Below the pieces are notes generated by a model that did not search any database, was not told the origin of the DNA, and saw only the letters and a list, made by a program, of their open reading frames with translations. DNA of 56,671 bases from Heritagella caecorum (GTDB lineage: Bacteria; Bacillota; Clostridia; Oscillospirales; Acutalibacteraceae), in NCBI GenBank assembly GCA_904419035.1, contig CAJFQL010000166.1, positions 1 to 56,671 of the forward strand, read 5' to 3'. The translations under genes and the position numbers were made by a program. This document shows positions 34,915 to 43,460 of the stretch, piece after piece. How positions within the stretch are numbered: the stretch's first letter is position 1; each line of letters opens with the position of its first letter.

Positions 34915-36903
34915 TTAAATGCTGCGGCCTACCTCATATCCGTTAGAGGTGGCGTTATATATATTGGCCACGGCGCGCTCATCACCTATGGAGTAGGCCT
35001 CGATGCTGTACTTCTCGAGCTCCGGAGCAAAGCTGGGTCTGGACCTGAGTCCGACAGCCAGGATTACCGTGTCTGCCTTGACCTCAACTTCTTCCCCGTT
35101 GTGTCTGATAACAGCGCCGTTGTCGTTCACTCCCGTGAGGGCGCTGGAAGTGAGGACTTCCACGTCCAGCTCCTCGAACATGTCCTCAAGGCACAGCCGG
35201 TTCATAATGGGCGTGGGCGCGCCTGACTTGAGTATACCGTCGAGGAATTCGACGATTTTAACCTCATGCCCTTTGCGTGCAAAGTTCAGTGCGACTTCGC
35301 AGCCGACAAGGCCGCCGCCTACTACGACGACTTTGCGCCCCACTTCCTTACGTCCTTCCATCGCATCCACAAAGCCGACGCATTTGGGGTTGTCCAGGCC
35401 GCTTATCATGGGCACGATAGGTTCCGAACCCGTAGCAGATATGACCACATCCGGATTGACGGAGAGTATGAAGTCGAGGTCAACAGGCTTATTCAGAACT
35501 ATTTCAACGCCCTGCTCACGCAGCCTGGCCTCATACCACCGGACAAGCTTGCGGTCCTCCTCCTTGAAATCAGGGATACCGGCGACATTGAAAATGCCGC
35601 CCAGTCTACCGCTCTGCTCATAAACTGTGACCTTGTGCCCGCGCAGGCTGGCGGCGCGCGCCGCCTCCATACCTGCCACGCCGCCGCCGATTACCATGAC
35701 GTTCTTTTTGACAGCGGCGGGAGTAAGCGCGTAGCTGCTCTCATGCATGAGCGTGGGATTGACGGCGCAGCTCAGGCCCAGTCCTCCCTGCATGCGTCCA
35801 CGGCAGCCGAAGTTGCAGCTCAGGCAGGGGCGTATTTCATCGGCACGGTTGAGCTTGGCCTTGACCGCGAAATCCGGGTCAGCCAGCATGGCGCGGCCTA
35901 TCACGACGCCGTCAGCCTTACCTGACGCTACAGTCTCCTCGCACAGCTCGGGGCTGTGCATTCTGCCGCACACAATTACGGGGATATTCACCGCCGCCTT
36001 TACCTGCGCGGCCAGGTCTACATTTACGCCCATCTTTATGTACATGGGCGGGTAGCAGTAATAATAGGAGTCGTAGGTGCCGGTGTCAACGCTCAAAAGA
36101 TCATACCCCACGCTCTCGAGATACTTGGCTACGCGAACCGCGTCTTCAATAGTGCGCCCAACCTCCGGCTCTCCGGTGATGCTGGCCCTGTTGAATCCCT
36201 TCATGTAACTCTTCATGCCCAGCCGCATGGAAACGGGGAAGTCCTTACCGCAGGCGGCTTTTACGCCTTCAACTATCTCCTTCGCGGCACGCATGCGGTT
36301 TTCAAAGCTGCCGCCGTACTCATCAGTGCGCTGGTTTGAAATGAGCATCTCCAGCTCGTCCAGCAGATACCCGAAGTGCATGGCGTGCACTTCAATACCG
36401 TCATATCCGCAGTCCTTGGCAATCACGGCGCCGCGTATGAAATACTCAATTTTCTTTTTCAGCTCATCCGTCGTCAGCACCGGACTCATCACGCTGGGAT
36501 CCGCATAAGTCGGGATGGGCGATGGGGATTTCATACCGCTGTTGCGTCCCACGCCCAGGGTAAGCTGGGCAAACATCCTGGCGCCATAGCTGTGGACACG
36601 GTCCAGTACCCGTGTAGCTGTGAGCTTGTACAGCGCGGGGTTATAGTTTATGTTCCAAGTGCCCAGTGCTCCGGGCGTATACTTGTCAATTTCAAGGTCA
36701 GTCTGCGTAGATCCGGTGAAGATAAGGCCGGCTCCACCTTTGGCTCTGGCGGCGTAGTAGTCCTCCTCGGCCACGCTGAATGCACTGGTTCCGTTCGTGC
36801 TGGTGCCGGTACCAACTGGCGCATATGCTATGCGGTTTTTAACGGTGAGTTTGCCTATTTTGAATGGTGTAAAAAGATGAACGTATTTTGTCTCTTGAGC
36901 CAT
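34915..36903 (-). CDS. Old-yellow-enzyme-family NADH:flavin oxidoreductase (2,4-dienoyl-CoA reductase-like)
   Basis: A 662-residue two-part enzyme. Residues ~1-370 form an FMN TIM barrel (LFTPFKIGKLTVKNRIAYAP, DGIEVHAMHFGYLLDEL, VVIGRAMLADPDF). Then come 4Fe-4S cysteines (CLSCNFGCRGRMQ and a later SCAVNP), followed by an FAD/NAD(H) domain (VMVIGGGVAGMEAARAASL, VVVVGGGLVGCEVALNFA). The build is that of 2,4-dienoyl-CoA reductase, BaiCD/BaiH and trimethylamine dehydrogenase. It should reduce an activated C=C bond; the substrate is unknown. ATG 36903 follows GGAGGAGAGAACA. It lies 56 bases after an MFS carrier gene and probably shares its operon. Confidence 0.92.
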   Translation of the reverse strand: MAQETKYVHLFTPFKIGKLTVKNRIAYAPVGTGTSTNGTSAFSVAEEDYYAARAKGGAGLIFTGSTQTDLEIDKYTPGALGTWNINYNPALYKLTATRVLDRVHSYGARMFAQLTLGVGRNSGMKSPSPIPTYADPSVMSPVLTTDELKKKIEYFIRGAVIAKDCGYDGIEVHAMHFGYLLDELEMLISNQRTDEYGGSFENRMRAAKEIVEGVKAACGKDFPVSMRLGMKSYMKGFNRASITGEPEVGRTIEDAVRVAKYLESVGYDLLSVDTGTYDSYYYCYPPMYIKMGVNVDLAAQVKAAVNIPVIVCGRMHSPELCEETVASGKADGVVIGRAMLADPDFAVKAKLNRADEIRPCLSCNFGCRGRMQGGLGLSCAVNPTLMHESSYALTPAAVKKNVMVIGGGVAGMEAARAASLRGHKVTVYEQSGRLGGIFNVAGIPDFKEEDRKLVRWYEARLREQGVEIVLNKPVDLDFILSVNPDVVISATGSEPIVPMISGLDNPKCVGFVDAMEGRKEVGRKVVVVGGGLVGCEVALNFARKGHEVKIVEFLDGILKSGAPTPIMNRLCLEDMFEELDVEVLTSSALTGVNDNGAVIRHNGEEVEVKADTVILAVGLRSRPSFAPELEKYSIEAYSIGDERAVANIYNATSNGYEVGRSI

Positions 36904-36959
36904 TGTTCTCTCCTCCAAGAATGCCGGGGTGCGAAATGTGCACCCCGGTATTAATTATA

Positions 36960-38222
36960 TCAGTTCTCTGCGTGCGCATTCAGGCGCTGATAGTTCTTGT
37001 AAGCGCCGCTGTATGCAATCTGCGACGTAAGGCCGGCTATCACGCTGAATATGGCAAACATGATAAACACGCCGTTGTAGCTGCCTCCCGCCGCGTCGGC
37101 CATAATGCCTGCAATCTGGTTGAATATCAGAGCGCCAACGTTATAGGAGACCAGATAATAGCTGGCCCACTTCTCCTGCTGGCCTTTGGGCGACATCTCT
37201 ATGCCGTACAGGGCCAGGCCGACGGTGCAGACCGGGCCGCCGACACCGTAGAGGAAGTTCGCAACCTGCGCTGCAAACATGTTGAACCAACCCTGCCCGG
37301 CCATTGCCAGCATCACATGGCTGGCGCCAAGTATCAGGAAAAAGGGTATGGTGCTCTTCCGGAAGGACCAGCGGTCAGTGATGGGTCCGTAAATGAGCTT
37401 GCCGATTATAACCATCAGTCCGTACAGCGACGTCGCTGTTGCCGCTGCGTCAATCGACCAGCCGTTGCTGGTGAATGCCAACGTACGCAACTGGCCCTGC
37501 GTATAGCATATGGGGCCAATCAGGAACGCGGTCAGCAGCATGAGAGCCAGATGTCCCTTAGTCGGAGCGAAGCGGTCCGTAACAGTGCGGGTCTTTTTCT
37601 CCTCTATAACTTCTCCGTCGCCATAGGCGGTCATACCCACGTCGGCCGGGTAGTTGACAACTAGCAGGAAAGCCAGAACTGCCAGCACTGCGAAAATTGC
37701 CGCGACTACCCAGAAGGTGAATGCCAGGGAAACGTGATCCACAAGATAGACAAGCATCGGCGGCATTATCATCGTTGTGAAGCCGGAGCCGGTAGTGACT
37801 ATGCCAAGTACCAGTCCCTTGCGTTTGATGAACCAGCGGTTTACAAGCAGAGTAACCGCATACATGCCGGACAGGCCGTGCGCAAGGCCGAGTATGGCCA
37901 TTGCCACATTGCCCAGCACTACATCACTTGCGACAGCGAATATCGCATAGCCGACAGCACCCAGCAGCAGGCCTATAGGAAGACCAATGCGTATTGGCAG
38001 CTTCCTGTAGTAAATGCTGCAAATGTACATTGCAATGACAGCGAATATGGTTCTCACCATTGTCATGGTGCCGTTTTGAGTGTTGTTAATCCCCCACTCC
38101 TGCATTACGTAGTAAGACGTAGTCGAGTATGCCGTAACTATTGCTCCAACTGAGAAGAAACAGAGGAAAAACGCCAGAACCGCTACGAGTATATAACGAA
38201 TGTTTCCACCTTTTTTTGCCAT
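36960..38222 (-). CDS. MFS transporter (OFA-like)
   Basis: A 420-residue carrier with twelve segments. It begins MAKKGGNIRYILVAVLAFFL and has the inter-half loop with the acidic GEVIEEKKTRTV. TMTMVRTIFAVIAMYICSIY and GLAHGLSGMYAVTLLVNRWF are like oxalate/formate-antiporter relatives. It likely moves a carboxylate or the substrate or product of the OYE enzyme encoded next. AAGGAG precedes ATG. Its promoter region is divergent from the alcohol dehydrogenase promoter and shares an 11-base motif with it. Confidence 0.92.
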   Translation of the reverse strand: MAKKGGNIRYILVAVLAFFLCFFSVGAIVTAYSTTSYYVMQEWGINNTQNGTMTMVRTIFAVIAMYICSIYYRKLPIRIGLPIGLLLGAVGYAIFAVASDVVLGNVAMAILGLAHGLSGMYAVTLLVNRWFIKRKGLVLGIVTTGSGFTTMIMPPMLVYLVDHVSLAFTFWVVAAIFAVLAVLAFLLVVNYPADVGMTAYGDGEVIEEKKTRTVTDRFAPTKGHLALMLLTAFLIGPICYTQGQLRTLAFTSNGWSIDAAATATSLYGLMVIIGKLIYGPITDRWSFRKSTIPFFLILGASHVMLAMAGQGWFNMFAAQVANFLYGVGGPVCTVGLALYGIEMSPKGQQEKWASYYLVSYNVGALIFNQIAGIMADAAGGSYNGVFIMFAIFSVIAGLTSQIAYSGAYKNYQRLNAHAEN

Positions 38223-38300
38223 AACCAGCTCTCCTTTTCAATCCGGCCCAAGGGAAGTCCCTCCTGCTCCGGATATAAACTCTGATTGTTTGTACTTTGT

Positions 38301-38311
38301 GTGATGCATGT
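38301..38311. promoter_or_regulatory. Shared motif, MFS-side copy (putative operator)
   Basis: GTGATGCATGT, identical to the copy at 38592-38602. A minus-strand CATAAT (38322-38317) lies just upstream, so the motif covers the likely MFS start site. Confidence 0.5.
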
Positions 38312-38410
38312 TTTACATTATGCTAATGGATTGCTTGCCAAAAAACAAACAAATAAATTCGTGGAAGTTCATTTAAAAATTTTATGACGAAAATTTGCAG
38401 GTAAAAAACT

Positions 38411-38445
38411 GTCGCAATTGCACAAAGAGCTTGTGCAATTGCGAC
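38411..38445. promoter_or_regulatory. Perfect 15-base inverted repeat between divergent promoters
   Basis: GTCGCAATTGCACAA (38411-38425) pairs with TTGTGCAATTGCGAC (38431-38445), loop AGAGC. On the minus strand AGTTTTTT follows, so it can act as a terminator or leader attenuator ahead of the MFS gene, or it may be a protein-binding dyad. The remainder of 38223-38648 holds only the promoters. Confidence 0.6.
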
Positions 38446-38554
38446 TGTCCGCGCAGATTGCCACAGTAGCGACACTTAATATTGAAATATCGCGCGCCGC
38501 TCCAGCTGGACAAAGCCATAAAAATTTTCAGTGGAGCAGATAAAATTTGTATAT

Positions 38555-38602
38555 TTCCCATTAAAGGCAGAGCGTGTTATAAAGATAACGAGTGATGCAT
38601 GT
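38555..38602 (+). promoter_or_regulatory. Alcohol dehydrogenase promoter with motif copy at the start site
   Basis: TTCCCA (38555-38560), 17 bases, TATAAA (38578-38583). GTGATGCATGT at 38592-38602 overlaps the expected +1. Confidence 0.5.
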
Positions 38603-38648
38603 GCCGCCGCTGACGGCAGAAATCTGAAATTTGTCGAGGTGATCTCTG

Positions 38649-39809
38649 ATGATTTCCGGCTTTCATTTTGCCTGTCCAGGCGAAATATTCTTCGGCGAGG
38701 GCTGCGTTAACAGCAACGCGCCGGTGTTCTCAAGGTGCGGGCAAAGAGCTTACATAGTTACAGGGCGCTTCCCTCCCGGAGTTAAAAACCTCGCCCTGGA
38801 AGATACCTGCTCAGTGCTTGACGGGCTGGGTATAGCCTACTCTGTTGACGACAACACGGAGAGCGACCCCAGCGTCGAATCCTGCGTAGAGATGTTGCAG
38901 CGTATAAACGGCTTCCAACCGGACTTTTTTGTAGGTATCGGGGGCGGCTCTGTGATGGACAGTGTCAAGTGCTGCAACATACTGCTCAAGCACCCAGGCA
39001 GAGACCCTTATGAAGTGCTGTTTGACAACGGAGAGCACGTTTTTGGTGTGGGCGGCCCCAATGAGGGCCTGCTGCCCTTCATAAGTATCGCCACAACCGC
39101 CGGCACGGGCGCCGACATAACCGGTGTTGCAGTTATGACGCGAGCAGACATAGACAACAAGTGCGGGACAAACAAGCGCTGCTTTGCAAACTTCGTCATG
39201 GTTGATCCGCGCTATGTCATGAATTGTCCCACCAAGCTCAACCAGGCCACTGCTGTAGACGCGCTGTGTCATGGCCTTGAAACCTATCTCAGCCGTGGAA
39301 GCGCGGACGATTTTATGACCAATTTCATAGCAGAACGGGCATTCGCTCTGTTTGCCTCATTTAAAGACAGGCTGCTGACGGATACGATGACCGAGGAAGA
39401 CAGCGTCAACCAGGCTCTGCACAGTACATTGCAGGGCATATGCATCGTGAACGAGGTCACCGGCGTGCCGCATGGTTTGGGGTATCCCCTCTCGCACTAC
39501 TTCAACATACCGCACGGCCTCGCCTGCGGTGTATTCGAGGGCGAATACCTGCGCATTTTCAAGGACCGCACTCGTGTTGACAGAGCACTCGCGCTCATGG
39601 GCTTCGGCAGCGTGGACGAGTTCTGCGAATACATACAGGCAATACTCACTCCGCACATTCACCTGAGTGTAACTGAGGCAGACATTGACGACTGGACTCG
39701 TGTATTCTGCGCCACTCCCTGGCGTATGGCCCGGCATCCGGAACCCCTGACCGAGGACATGGTACGCGAGATTTACAGGCGCGCTCTTGCAAAATTCATA
39801 GTTGATTAA
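38649..39809 (+). CDS. Iron-containing alcohol dehydrogenase (first of tandem pair)
   Basis: A 386-residue group III dehydrogenase. The NAD-binding region is seen in FVGIGGGSVMDSVKCCNIL and SIATTAGTGADITG. Metal ligands are present in TAVDALCHGLETY (Asp and His) and GVPHGLGYPLSHYFNIPHG (two His). These enzymes interconvert alcohols and aldehydes with NAD(P)H. GAGGTGATCTCTG precedes ATG. A paralogue follows after 30 bases with the same order of motifs but clearly different sequence, so the duplication is old and the pair may have split substrates. Linked by a shared promoter motif to the divergent MFS/OYE genes. Confidence 0.93.
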   Translation: MISGFHFACPGEIFFGEGCVNSNAPVFSRCGQRAYIVTGRFPPGVKNLALEDTCSVLDGLGIAYSVDDNTESDPSVESCVEMLQRINGFQPDFFVGIGGGSVMDSVKCCNILLKHPGRDPYEVLFDNGEHVFGVGGPNEGLLPFISIATTAGTGADITGVAVMTRADIDNKCGTNKRCFANFVMVDPRYVMNCPTKLNQATAVDALCHGLETYLSRGSADDFMTNFIAERAFALFASFKDRLLTDTMTEEDSVNQALHSTLQGICIVNEVTGVPHGLGYPLSHYFNIPHGLACGVFEGEYLRIFKDRTRVDRALALMGFGSVDEFCEYIQAILTPHIHLSVTEADIDDWTRVFCATPWRMARHPEPLTEDMVREIYRRALAKFIVD

Positions 39810-39839
39810 AAGCTGAAAATACAAAAACGGAGGATCGTC

Positions 39840-41027
39840 ATGAAAAATTTTGCTTTTTCCATTCCCAGCGCTTTCTGTTTCGGCAAGAATTGTGTAAAGC
39901 GCAATCCCGAAGTCTTCTCTTCCCTGGGCAAGAAGGCCTTTATTTTTACCAGCAAATTCTTCCCCGGCTGCAAGAATTACGCCCTGCAGGACGTGGAAGA
40001 GCTGCTCGGCGAGCTTGGCATTGAGTACACCGTCTACGATGAGTGCATTGAGAACCCGCCTGTCATGAGCTGCGTCAAAGCGTCCAAGCTCGTGGAGGAA
40101 TACAACCCCGACTTCCTGATAGCTGTCGGCGGCGGCTCCGTCATTGACACCTGCAAAGCTGCCAATATGCTGCTCAAATATCCCGGCCACGACGTATACG
40201 AGACCCTGTTTACTTTCAACATTATTCCCAATCGAGTTACTGAGGACATCCTCGGCACCTGGCGCATCGGCCCCAACAACAACGGCAAATACCCCTTTAT
40301 CTCCATCCCCACCACAGCCGGCACGGGCTCCGAGATAACCGGCGCCTCCGTGCTGGACCGCGAAGACATAGACAACAAGGCCGGTACCGCGCCCTTCCTG
40401 TTTGCCAACTATTCCTTTATTGACCCTCGTTACATCATGGAGGCCCCCGCAAAGCTCAACAAGTCCACCGCGCTCGATGCCCTGGGCCACGGTCTGGAGC
40501 CATATATCGACACCGGCAGCCGCGACAACTATATGGTTGAGGCCTTGGGCGAAATAGGCTTCAAACTCTTTGCCCAGTTCAAAGACCACCTGCTGGCAGA
40601 CGCCATGACCGAGGAGGACTACGAGAAGCAGGCACTTGCATGCACCATCTTCGGTTTCTGCGAGACTCTGGGCCAGACCGGTGTGCCTCACGGCCTCGGC
40701 TATCCGCTCACCCACGTGAAGGGCATTCCTCACGGCCTCGCCTGCGGCATCTTCGAGGGCGAGTACCTAAAGGTGTTCAAGGACACCACCAAGGTTATGC
40801 GCGCACTGAACCTCATGGGCTTCGACAGCATTGACGAGTTTGCCGACTATGTCCACGCCGTGCTCGATCAGTACGTGGATATCACCGTGACACGCGCGGA
40901 AATTGACGAGTGGACTGACACCTTCTACAACACTGCCTGGCGTGTGGCCCGTCATCCCGAGCCGTTTACTCCTGACGACGTCAAGGGCATCTACGAGCGC
41001 ACACTCGCAAAGTTCATCGTTGACTGA
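39840..41027 (+). CDS. Iron-containing alcohol dehydrogenase (second of tandem pair)
   Basis: A 395-residue paralogue of the upstream gene. It has the NAD site LIAVGGGSVIDTCKAANML, the iron ligands TALDALGHGLEPY and GVPHGLGYPLTHVKGIPHG, and the same C-terminal ending (LAKFIVD). It differs by a ~12-residue insertion near NRVTEDILGTWRIGPNNN. Codons here are more biased (ATC, CTC, GGC) than in its partner, suggesting higher expression. GGAGGATCGTC precedes ATG. A terminator follows. Confidence 0.93.
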   Translation: MKNFAFSIPSAFCFGKNCVKRNPEVFSSLGKKAFIFTSKFFPGCKNYALQDVEELLGELGIEYTVYDECIENPPVMSCVKASKLVEEYNPDFLIAVGGGSVIDTCKAANMLLKYPGHDVYETLFTFNIIPNRVTEDILGTWRIGPNNNGKYPFISIPTTAGTGSEITGASVLDREDIDNKAGTAPFLFANYSFIDPRYIMEAPAKLNKSTALDALGHGLEPYIDTGSRDNYMVEALGEIGFKLFAQFKDHLLADAMTEEDYEKQALACTIFGFCETLGQTGVPHGLGYPLTHVKGIPHGLACGIFEGEYLKVFKDTTKVMRALNLMGFDSIDEFADYVHAVLDQYVDITVTRAEIDEWTDTFYNTAWRVARHPEPFTPDDVKGIYERTLAKFIVD

Positions 41028-41046
41028 GCAAAAGCCGGCAAAACAA

Positions 41047-41088
41047 AAAAGCTGGATGCGATTTTAAATCGTATCCAGCTTTTAATTT
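41047..41088. terminator. Bidirectional terminator
   Basis: AAAAGCTGGAT-G-CGAT (41047-41062) pairs with ATCG-T-ATCCAGCTTTT (41068-41083), then TAATTTT. It separates the dehydrogenases from the convergent mltG. Confidence 0.88.
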
Positions 41089-41106
41089 TACTTGGCGACT
41101 GAATCA

Positions 41107-42558
41107 TCACTGCCCGGTGTAGTTTTGAGTGGCCGTGAAGGCTTCAAAGTCGCTGTAGTTGGTAAAGAACTGGTGGGTGCCCGTCTCGGTGTCTAGGGCA
41201 TAGTAGAGGTAGCTTGTGTCAGCAGGGTTGAGCGCTGCATTGAGGCTGGCCAGGCCGGGATTGCAGATGGGTCCGGCCGGCAATCCTGTGTACAGGTAGG
41301 TGTTGTATGGGCTGTCAACCTGCAAATCCTGCTCGGTGAGGTACTCCTTGTGCTCACCCAGCGCGTACATAACCGTCGCATCTATCTGCAGCGGCATGTT
41401 GGCCGCTATGCGGTTGTAGATGACGGAAGCAATAGTTGCGCGCTCTTCGTCATTGGCGGCCTCGGCCTCTATCATGGAGGCAATAATCACAGCCTGGTGC
41501 AGCGATATGTTCAGGCTCTCTGCCTGCGCATACATGTCGGCGGTAAGCTTGCCGTGGAAGTTGAGCAGGAAACGGTTGATGGCGTTCGACGCCTGTTCGC
41601 CCTGGTAGAACTCGTAGGTGTCCGGGAAGAGGTAGCCCTCCAGTCTGGAGGCGTCGCCCGGCGTGGCCCACTCTAGGAAGGAGTAGTTGTAGGAGTACTC
41701 CGCAGCGGCCTCGTAGAGTTCTTCCACCGTGCAGATTCCGTTCTCCTCCAATCGCTCGAAGATCTCCTGCATAGTGAATCCCTCGGGGAAGGTTATGGTC
41801 GTAGTCGCCATACTGGCCGTACCCGTCTGCATGTTGCTCACCAGCGCGCGGTAATCAAGGCTGGTATCGAGCGTATATGTGCCGGGGTCAACCTTGGTCG
41901 TGGCGTCCGAGAATATGCAGAACAGCTTGAACAGCCATTTGTATTCTATGATTCCGGCTTCCTTGAGCGCGTCGGCGACGTAGTCCATGTCGGCATAAGA
42001 AACCGTCTCGGTCTCCACGGTGCCGTCAGACTGTTCGACTTGCTCGTCGCGGTATTCGAAAATCTCTTCAGGCAGCGTTATAGTGCTCTCCATCTGCTCT
42101 TTGTTGAGCGCCAGTACGTCTGTTGCCGCCATCCATGCGAAGCAGGCCAGCACAACTGAAAGGCTCACACAAAATGCGAAGTACATAAGGCCGCCCAGGC
42201 AGCCCAATTTGCCGTCGCGCCGCGGCCGCACCGGCCTATAATCGCGCTCCGTAAAACCCTCCGGCTCGTCATCCACGCCATCCATATCATCTGAATGAGT
42301 CTCCGGATTATAGAGCATGCTGTCCAGACGCTCCAGCAGCTTGCGTCCGCGGCTCTCGACATCGTCCTCAGCACCCGCTGCGCCGTTCTCATCCGCAGAG
42401 CTCTCGCCTTCGGGCTCGGGCTCCTGCTCCGGTTCCTTTTGCGTGCGTGAGCCTATCGCCGGGACGACGACAGTGTCGTCATTTACGGGCTGCTCCGGCT
42501 TTTCTTCGCCGTGGGCATCAGAGAATATTTCGTTGAACCTGTCCTGATTATTTTCCAT
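41107..42558 (-). CDS. mltG: Endolytic murein transglycosylase MltG (YceG-like)
   Basis: A ~483-residue protein. A long acidic cytoplasmic head (~1-120) precedes one membrane helix (GLMYFAFCVSLSVVLACFAW) and an outside YceG domain with LysM-like start (VDPGTYTLDTSLDYRALVSN). The catalytic-site stretch is IASMIEAEAANDEERATIAS, and the conserved ending is GLPAGPICNPGLASLNAALN. MltG cuts nascent glycan strands and sets peptidoglycan chain length. ATG 42558 follows GGGAG. The acidic head is longer than in most species. Confidence 0.94.
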   Translation of the reverse strand: MENNQDRFNEIFSDAHGEEKPEQPVNDDTVVVPAIGSRTQKEPEQEPEPEGESSADENGAAGAEDDVESRGRKLLERLDSMLYNPETHSDDMDGVDDEPEGFTERDYRPVRPRRDGKLGCLGGLMYFAFCVSLSVVLACFAWMAATDVLALNKEQMESTITLPEEIFEYRDEQVEQSDGTVETETVSYADMDYVADALKEAGIIEYKWLFKLFCIFSDATTKVDPGTYTLDTSLDYRALVSNMQTGTASMATTTITFPEGFTMQEIFERLEENGICTVEELYEAAAEYSYNYSFLEWATPGDASRLEGYLFPDTYEFYQGEQASNAINRFLLNFHGKLTADMYAQAESLNISLHQAVIIASMIEAEAANDEERATIASVIYNRIAANMPLQIDATVMYALGEHKEYLTEQDLQVDSPYNTYLYTGLPAGPICNPGLASLNAALNPADTSYLYYALDTETGTHQFFTNYSDFEAFTATQNYTGQ

Positions 42559-42648
42559 TCCGGGTCTCCCAAGTAACGAGTTTGCCCCGCGGGGCATAGT
42601 ATGGCTCAGACAGCGCGAAAGCGCGTCGCTGCCCTAGATAACTGCCGT

Positions 42649-42670
42649 CTGACCCCCCGCGCGGGGTCAG
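42649..42670. repeat. Small GC-rich hairpin upstream of Cys-rich gene
   Basis: CTGACCCC (42649-42656) pairs with GGGGTCAG (42663-42670). A GNRA-type GCGC-GAAA-GCGC hairpin lies just before it (~42613-42624). Role unknown. Confidence 0.4.
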
Positions 42671-42708
42671 GCCGGGAAAATCACATAGCGCGGAGAAAGG
42701 GTCTTACA

Positions 42709-42855
42709 ATGTTCTGCGGAAACAATAATGGCGGCTGCTTCTGGATCATAATCATTCTCCTGCTTCTGTTCATGTGCGGAGGCTGGAGCGGCAACAGCTG
42801 CTGCAACAACAGCTGCGACAACAGCTGCAACTCCTGCTGCAACACCTGCTGCTAA
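42709..42855 (+). CDS. 48-residue cysteine-rich membrane protein
   Basis: A tiny protein with one membrane helix (FWIIIILLLLFM, ~11-22) and 11 Cys in 48 residues. The C-terminal tail is clustered as NSCCNNSCDNSCNSCCNTCC. GGAGAAAGG lies 8 bases before ATG. Similar short proteins in clostridia are often labelled high-cysteine or chorion-class proteins; function is unknown. The tail could bind metal or form disulfide links outside the cell. It has its own terminator and is divergent from mltG. Confidence 0.75.
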   Translation: MFCGNNNGGCFWIIIILLLLFMCGGWSGNSCCNNSCDNSCNSCCNTCC

Positions 42856-42856
42856 A

Positions 42857-43438
42857 TCAGTCGCCGACGGGGCCCGACACGGGCCCTGTCTTTATTATGC
42901 GCTCTTCTGTTATGACGAAGGCAACCGGCCTGTCGTTCCACTCGGTCGGAACTTTTTCCTGTAAAAGCCGTTCCCGGCAGAGGCAGACAGTAACCGTGCG
43001 CGGATAGCGCTCGAGATATCTGTCGTAGTAACCGCCCCCCTGCCCGAGACGCCTGCCTTCGGCGTCACAGCACAGTGCCGGCACTATCATTACGTCACCC
43101 GCACCGGGTTCCAGGGCCGGGAGCCCAGCATCCGGCTCCGGTATGCCGAAACGCGCACGATGCAAGCCGTTGGAACTGTCTGCGAAGTCCATCACGCCTT
43201 GCGGCGCGCTCCTGGGCAGGGCCACGGTTTTGCCCTGCTTTGCAGCGTTCTCAATTATGCCCCGTGTTGCACACTCGCGCCCCACCGAGCAGTAGGCGAA
43301 CACCACACCGGCGCTGCGAAACTCCGGCATCGAGAGGACGTTCTTCATTATCCCCTCGTCGCTGGACTTAATATACGCCTCGTCGAGTTCGTTTATCATG
43401 GCCCGGATTTTTGCGCGCAGGGCGCTCTTGGAATACAT
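42857..43438 (-). CDS. 5-formyltetrahydrofolate cyclo-ligase
   Basis: A 193-residue enzyme that uses ATP to turn 5-formyl-THF into 5,10-methenyl-THF. It has the family motif LGQGGGYYDRYLERYP and the ATP-binding start SKSALRAKIRAMINELDEAY. GGGAGG lies 5 bases before ATG. It is the last gene of the sirtuin-WecG-tmk set on this strand, with a 22-base gap after tmk. Its last codons overlap the terminator of the Cys-rich gene. Confidence 0.93.
   Translation of the reverse strand: MYSKSALRAKIRAMINELDEAYIKSSDEGIMKNVLSMPEFRSAGVVFAYCSVGRECATRGIIENAAKQGKTVALPRSAPQGVMDFADSSNGLHRARFGIPEPDAGLPALEPGAGDVMIVPALCCDAEGRRLGQGGGYYDRYLERYPRTVTVCLCRERLLQEKVPTEWNDRPVAFVITEERIIKTGPVSGPVGD
42867..42896 (+). terminator. 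Terminator of Cys-rich gene
   Basis: ACGGGGCCC (42867-42875) pairs with GGGCCCTGT (42881-42889), one wobble, then CTTTATT. It lies inside the 3' end of the convergent cyclo-ligase gene. Confidence 0.65.
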
Positions 43439-43460
43439 AACGGCCTCCCGTGCCGCGCTC

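Noticed and set aside
39357..40733. A 458-codon open frame antisense to both alcohol dehydrogenases
   Set aside because: It crosses the gap between two well-supported genes and has no features of its own.
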